A stretch of DNA of 7,757 bases from an uncultured Chlamydiae bacterium (lineage in GTDB: Bacteria > Chlamydiota > Chlamydiia > Chlamydiales > CALBHK01): NCBI GenBank assembly GCA_937894565.1, contig CALBHK010000220.1:1-7757 (forward strand), written 5' to 3'. The position numbers and the translations under genes were made by a program. This document shows, in pieces, positions 6,239-7,757 of this stretch; position 1 is the stretch's first letter; each line of letters opens with the position of its first letter. The notes beneath the pieces are model-generated. The model made no database searches. It saw nothing but the letters and a program-made list of their open reading frames with translations, and was not told the origin of the DNA.

Positions 6239-7703
6239 TGTGCCCGATTCTTTAGATTATGGCAAGGTGTGTGAAACACCAAAACACCTCTTTGAAGCTT
6301 TGCATAGGCACTCTGTTCATGATATGGTCCTCTTTTTTGAGTGGGCATGTAAAGACCATACATGGATACAGCAAGGAGGTAAAGTCACCATTGCCTTGTT
6401 GATGAGCTATTTTAATCAGCACTATGCTCAAGGGAAGATGGAATTACCTCTTGCAAGGCGTATCTCTTCTGCAGTCCACGAACACTCTGCTTTTCTAAAA
6501 GAGGTGATCCAGGAAGATATTGAGTTTCTTTTGGATGAAAAAAGCGTGCGCGTGAGTAGTTTATTAGTAGGGATTGAATCGAGTGAGTTTGCCCTTATCA
6601 TTGCTAAACGAGAAGGGGCGCTAATTGCCTTACAGGGCTTAAGTTCAGAACACTTTCTTTTGACAAAAGAATTTTGTTATACAGGGGAAATTGTCAATCT
6701 TTGGCGAAAAGAGCCCACAGAAATCATTGAACTGATTCATTTTGCTAAGCATTGGAAAATGACAGCATTAGCATATTTTGCAGCTGATGTTTTTAAAAGA
6801 TACATAGATAAAGATAATTTTTTAAATTATTTTTTGATGAGCGAAGAACGGGGTTTGGATACGTTGTCGGCAATTTGTTGTCTTAAGTTTGGAGATTTAG
6901 CGGGCGGTGCGGATATTCATTTGGAGGCTAATGGCCGGCTTTGTGTCGATTTGTATGTTTTTAGTGATTTTGGACGCGTGATTTTAAATCAATTGGCCAG
7001 TAGAATTATTCATTTACGCTGCCATGCCCCTGCTTGTGAAGACATTCAACTTTTAGATCTTTTTCACCATTTAGATTTTTTAGACCATTTTGATTTAAGC
7101 GAGACGGGATCAATTAATCAGCAGCTTTCCCTCTATTTCCCCTCAGTGCGCATTTTAAACTTAAGCAATACAGGCTGGCTGTGCGATGAGTCCTTTTTGA
7201 AGATTCTTAAATGCAGCCCTCATCTGGTAGAGTTAGATATTTCCGGTTCTTCAGAGCTTACCTTTCGCTCTATAGGAGCTATAGGGTTGCTGTCAGATTT
7301 GAAGAAAATTTCTTTAAATTTTTGCAAGCAGATTCAGGATGAGTATGTAGATTTATTAGGGGCCAGCTGTCATCATGTTGTGGATCTGCAAATAGAAGGA
7401 TGTGATCAAATTACAGATAAGGGGCTTTCTACAATAGCTCGTCAGTGCAAACAGATGCGCACTTTAAATGTTTCCAGATGCGATCGAATTACAAATTGGG
7501 GAGTGATTGACTTTGCAGGGCAAGCAAGGCGAATAGAAAGTCTAAAATTGTGTGGAATTAGAGGGCTTACAGCGGATGCGATGAAGCAGCTCGCTTTAAT
7601 TTCAGATTCTTTATTGGAGATAGATGTGAGGGGATGTGGCATAGAAGCGCAGGAGCTGGAGGGGATTGTGAAAAGAAATACCCGTTTGCATTTTTTAACT
7701 TAA
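6222..7703 (+). CDS. BTB-like and leucine-rich-repeat protein, candidate host-directed effector
   Basis: This 493-residue protein has eukaryotic-type architecture. Residues 1-95 match nothing I recognise. Residues about 99-195 resemble a BTB/POZ domain, with FCYTGEI at 151-157 (compare the typical FIYTGEI) followed by a helical stretch to YIDKDN at 194-199. A BACK-like helical part may follow to about 250. From 309 on there are seven tandem repeats of 25-26 residues of the cysteine-containing LRR type found in F-box/AMN1 proteins, for example IEGCDQITDKGLSTIARQC (390-408). In eukaryotes, BTB proteins recruit substrates to cullin-3 ubiquitin ligases, and such families are expanded in amoeba-associated chlamydiae. 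A role in redirecting host ubiquitination after type III secretion is inference. No signal peptide or membrane segment is evident. The start is supported by AAGAGG 5 nt upstream. The BTB call comes from the pattern alone. Confidence 0.85.
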   Translation: MRWPFDVPDSLDYGKVCETPKHLFEALHRHSVHDMVLFFEWACKDHTWIQQGGKVTIALLMSYFNQHYAQGKMELPLARRISSAVHEHSAFLKEVIQEDIEFLLDEKSVRVSSLLVGIESSEFALIIAKREGALIALQGLSSEHFLLTKEFCYTGEIVNLWRKEPTEIIELIHFAKHWKMTALAYFAADVFKRYIDKDNFLNYFLMSEERGLDTLSAICCLKFGDLAGGADIHLEANGRLCVDLYVFSDFGRVILNQLASRIIHLRCHAPACEDIQLLDLFHHLDFLDHFDLSETGSINQQLSLYFPSVRILNLSNTGWLCDESFLKILKCSPHLVELDISGSSELTFRSIGAIGLLSDLKKISLNFCKQIQDEYVDLLGASCHHVVDLQIEGCDQITDKGLSTIARQCKQMRTLNVSRCDRITNWGVIDFAGQARRIESLKLCGIRGLTADAMKQLALISDSLLEIDVRGCGIEAQELEGIVKRNTRLHFLT

Positions 7704-7757
7704 GGAAGTGTGCATAAATAAATTACATGTTTGGACTCGCCAAAGCCACGGGGTTGA
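7704..7757. other. Short 3' tail with no identified feature
   Basis: These 54 bases follow the BTB-LRR stop. They contain no hairpin with a T run and no recognisable RNA gene. The minus strand has an open ten-codon frame running in from the window edge and stopping at 7723. It is too short to call as the end of a convergent gene. Confidence 0.6.

Noticed and set aside
7723..7757. End of a convergent minus-strand gene at the window edge (frame ending NPVALASPNM)
   Set aside because: Ten codons with no recognisable homology or terminator are too few to support a gene.

Overview
This window is a piece of a chlamydial genome, most likely an amoeba-associated member of the Parachlamydiaceae type. 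Two things point there. First, the gene order copN(sctW)-sctV-sctU on the minus strand, facing away from ychF on the plus strand, is the order I know from Chlamydia. The copN and sctU products resemble the chlamydial proteins rather than enterobacterial ones. Second, the last gene encodes a eukaryotic-like BTB plus leucine-rich-repeat protein, a class expanded in amoeba-associated chlamydiae. The first 31 bases are not biological: they match an Illumina adapter, so this is the end of a short-read contig.

Layout: 1-31 adapter; 32-1132 (-) copN/sctW, lacking its 3' end; 1157-3316 (-) sctV, the export gate; 3407-4507 (-) sctU, the substrate-specificity switch; 4526-4689 an inverted-repeat element inside the sctU leader; 4706-4735 (-) a consensus sigma-70-type promoter for the secretion operon; 4807-5904 (+) the ychF ATPase/GTPase; 5935-6000 a near-perfect 23-bp hairpin; 6034-6208 a second copy of the inverted-repeat element; 6222-7703 (+) the BTB-LRR protein; 7704-7757 an uninformative tail.

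The three minus-strand genes form one type III secretion operon. SctU and SctV build the inner-membrane export apparatus and CopN is the gatekeeper that controls effector release. The BTB-LRR protein is a plausible substrate of such a machine, but nothing in its sequence proves secretion.

The least ordinary content is the pair of 164-175 bp elements on either side of ychF. Each has 26-bp terminal inverted repeats and shares an identical 23-nt block containing AAGGAGG. Each lies directly upstream of an AAGAGGTT ribosome binding site, in the same orientation relative to its downstream gene (sctU or the BTB-LRR gene). The arms differ between the copies but still pair within each copy. This fits either a structured mRNA leader or a small non-autonomous mobile element that settles in 5' leaders.
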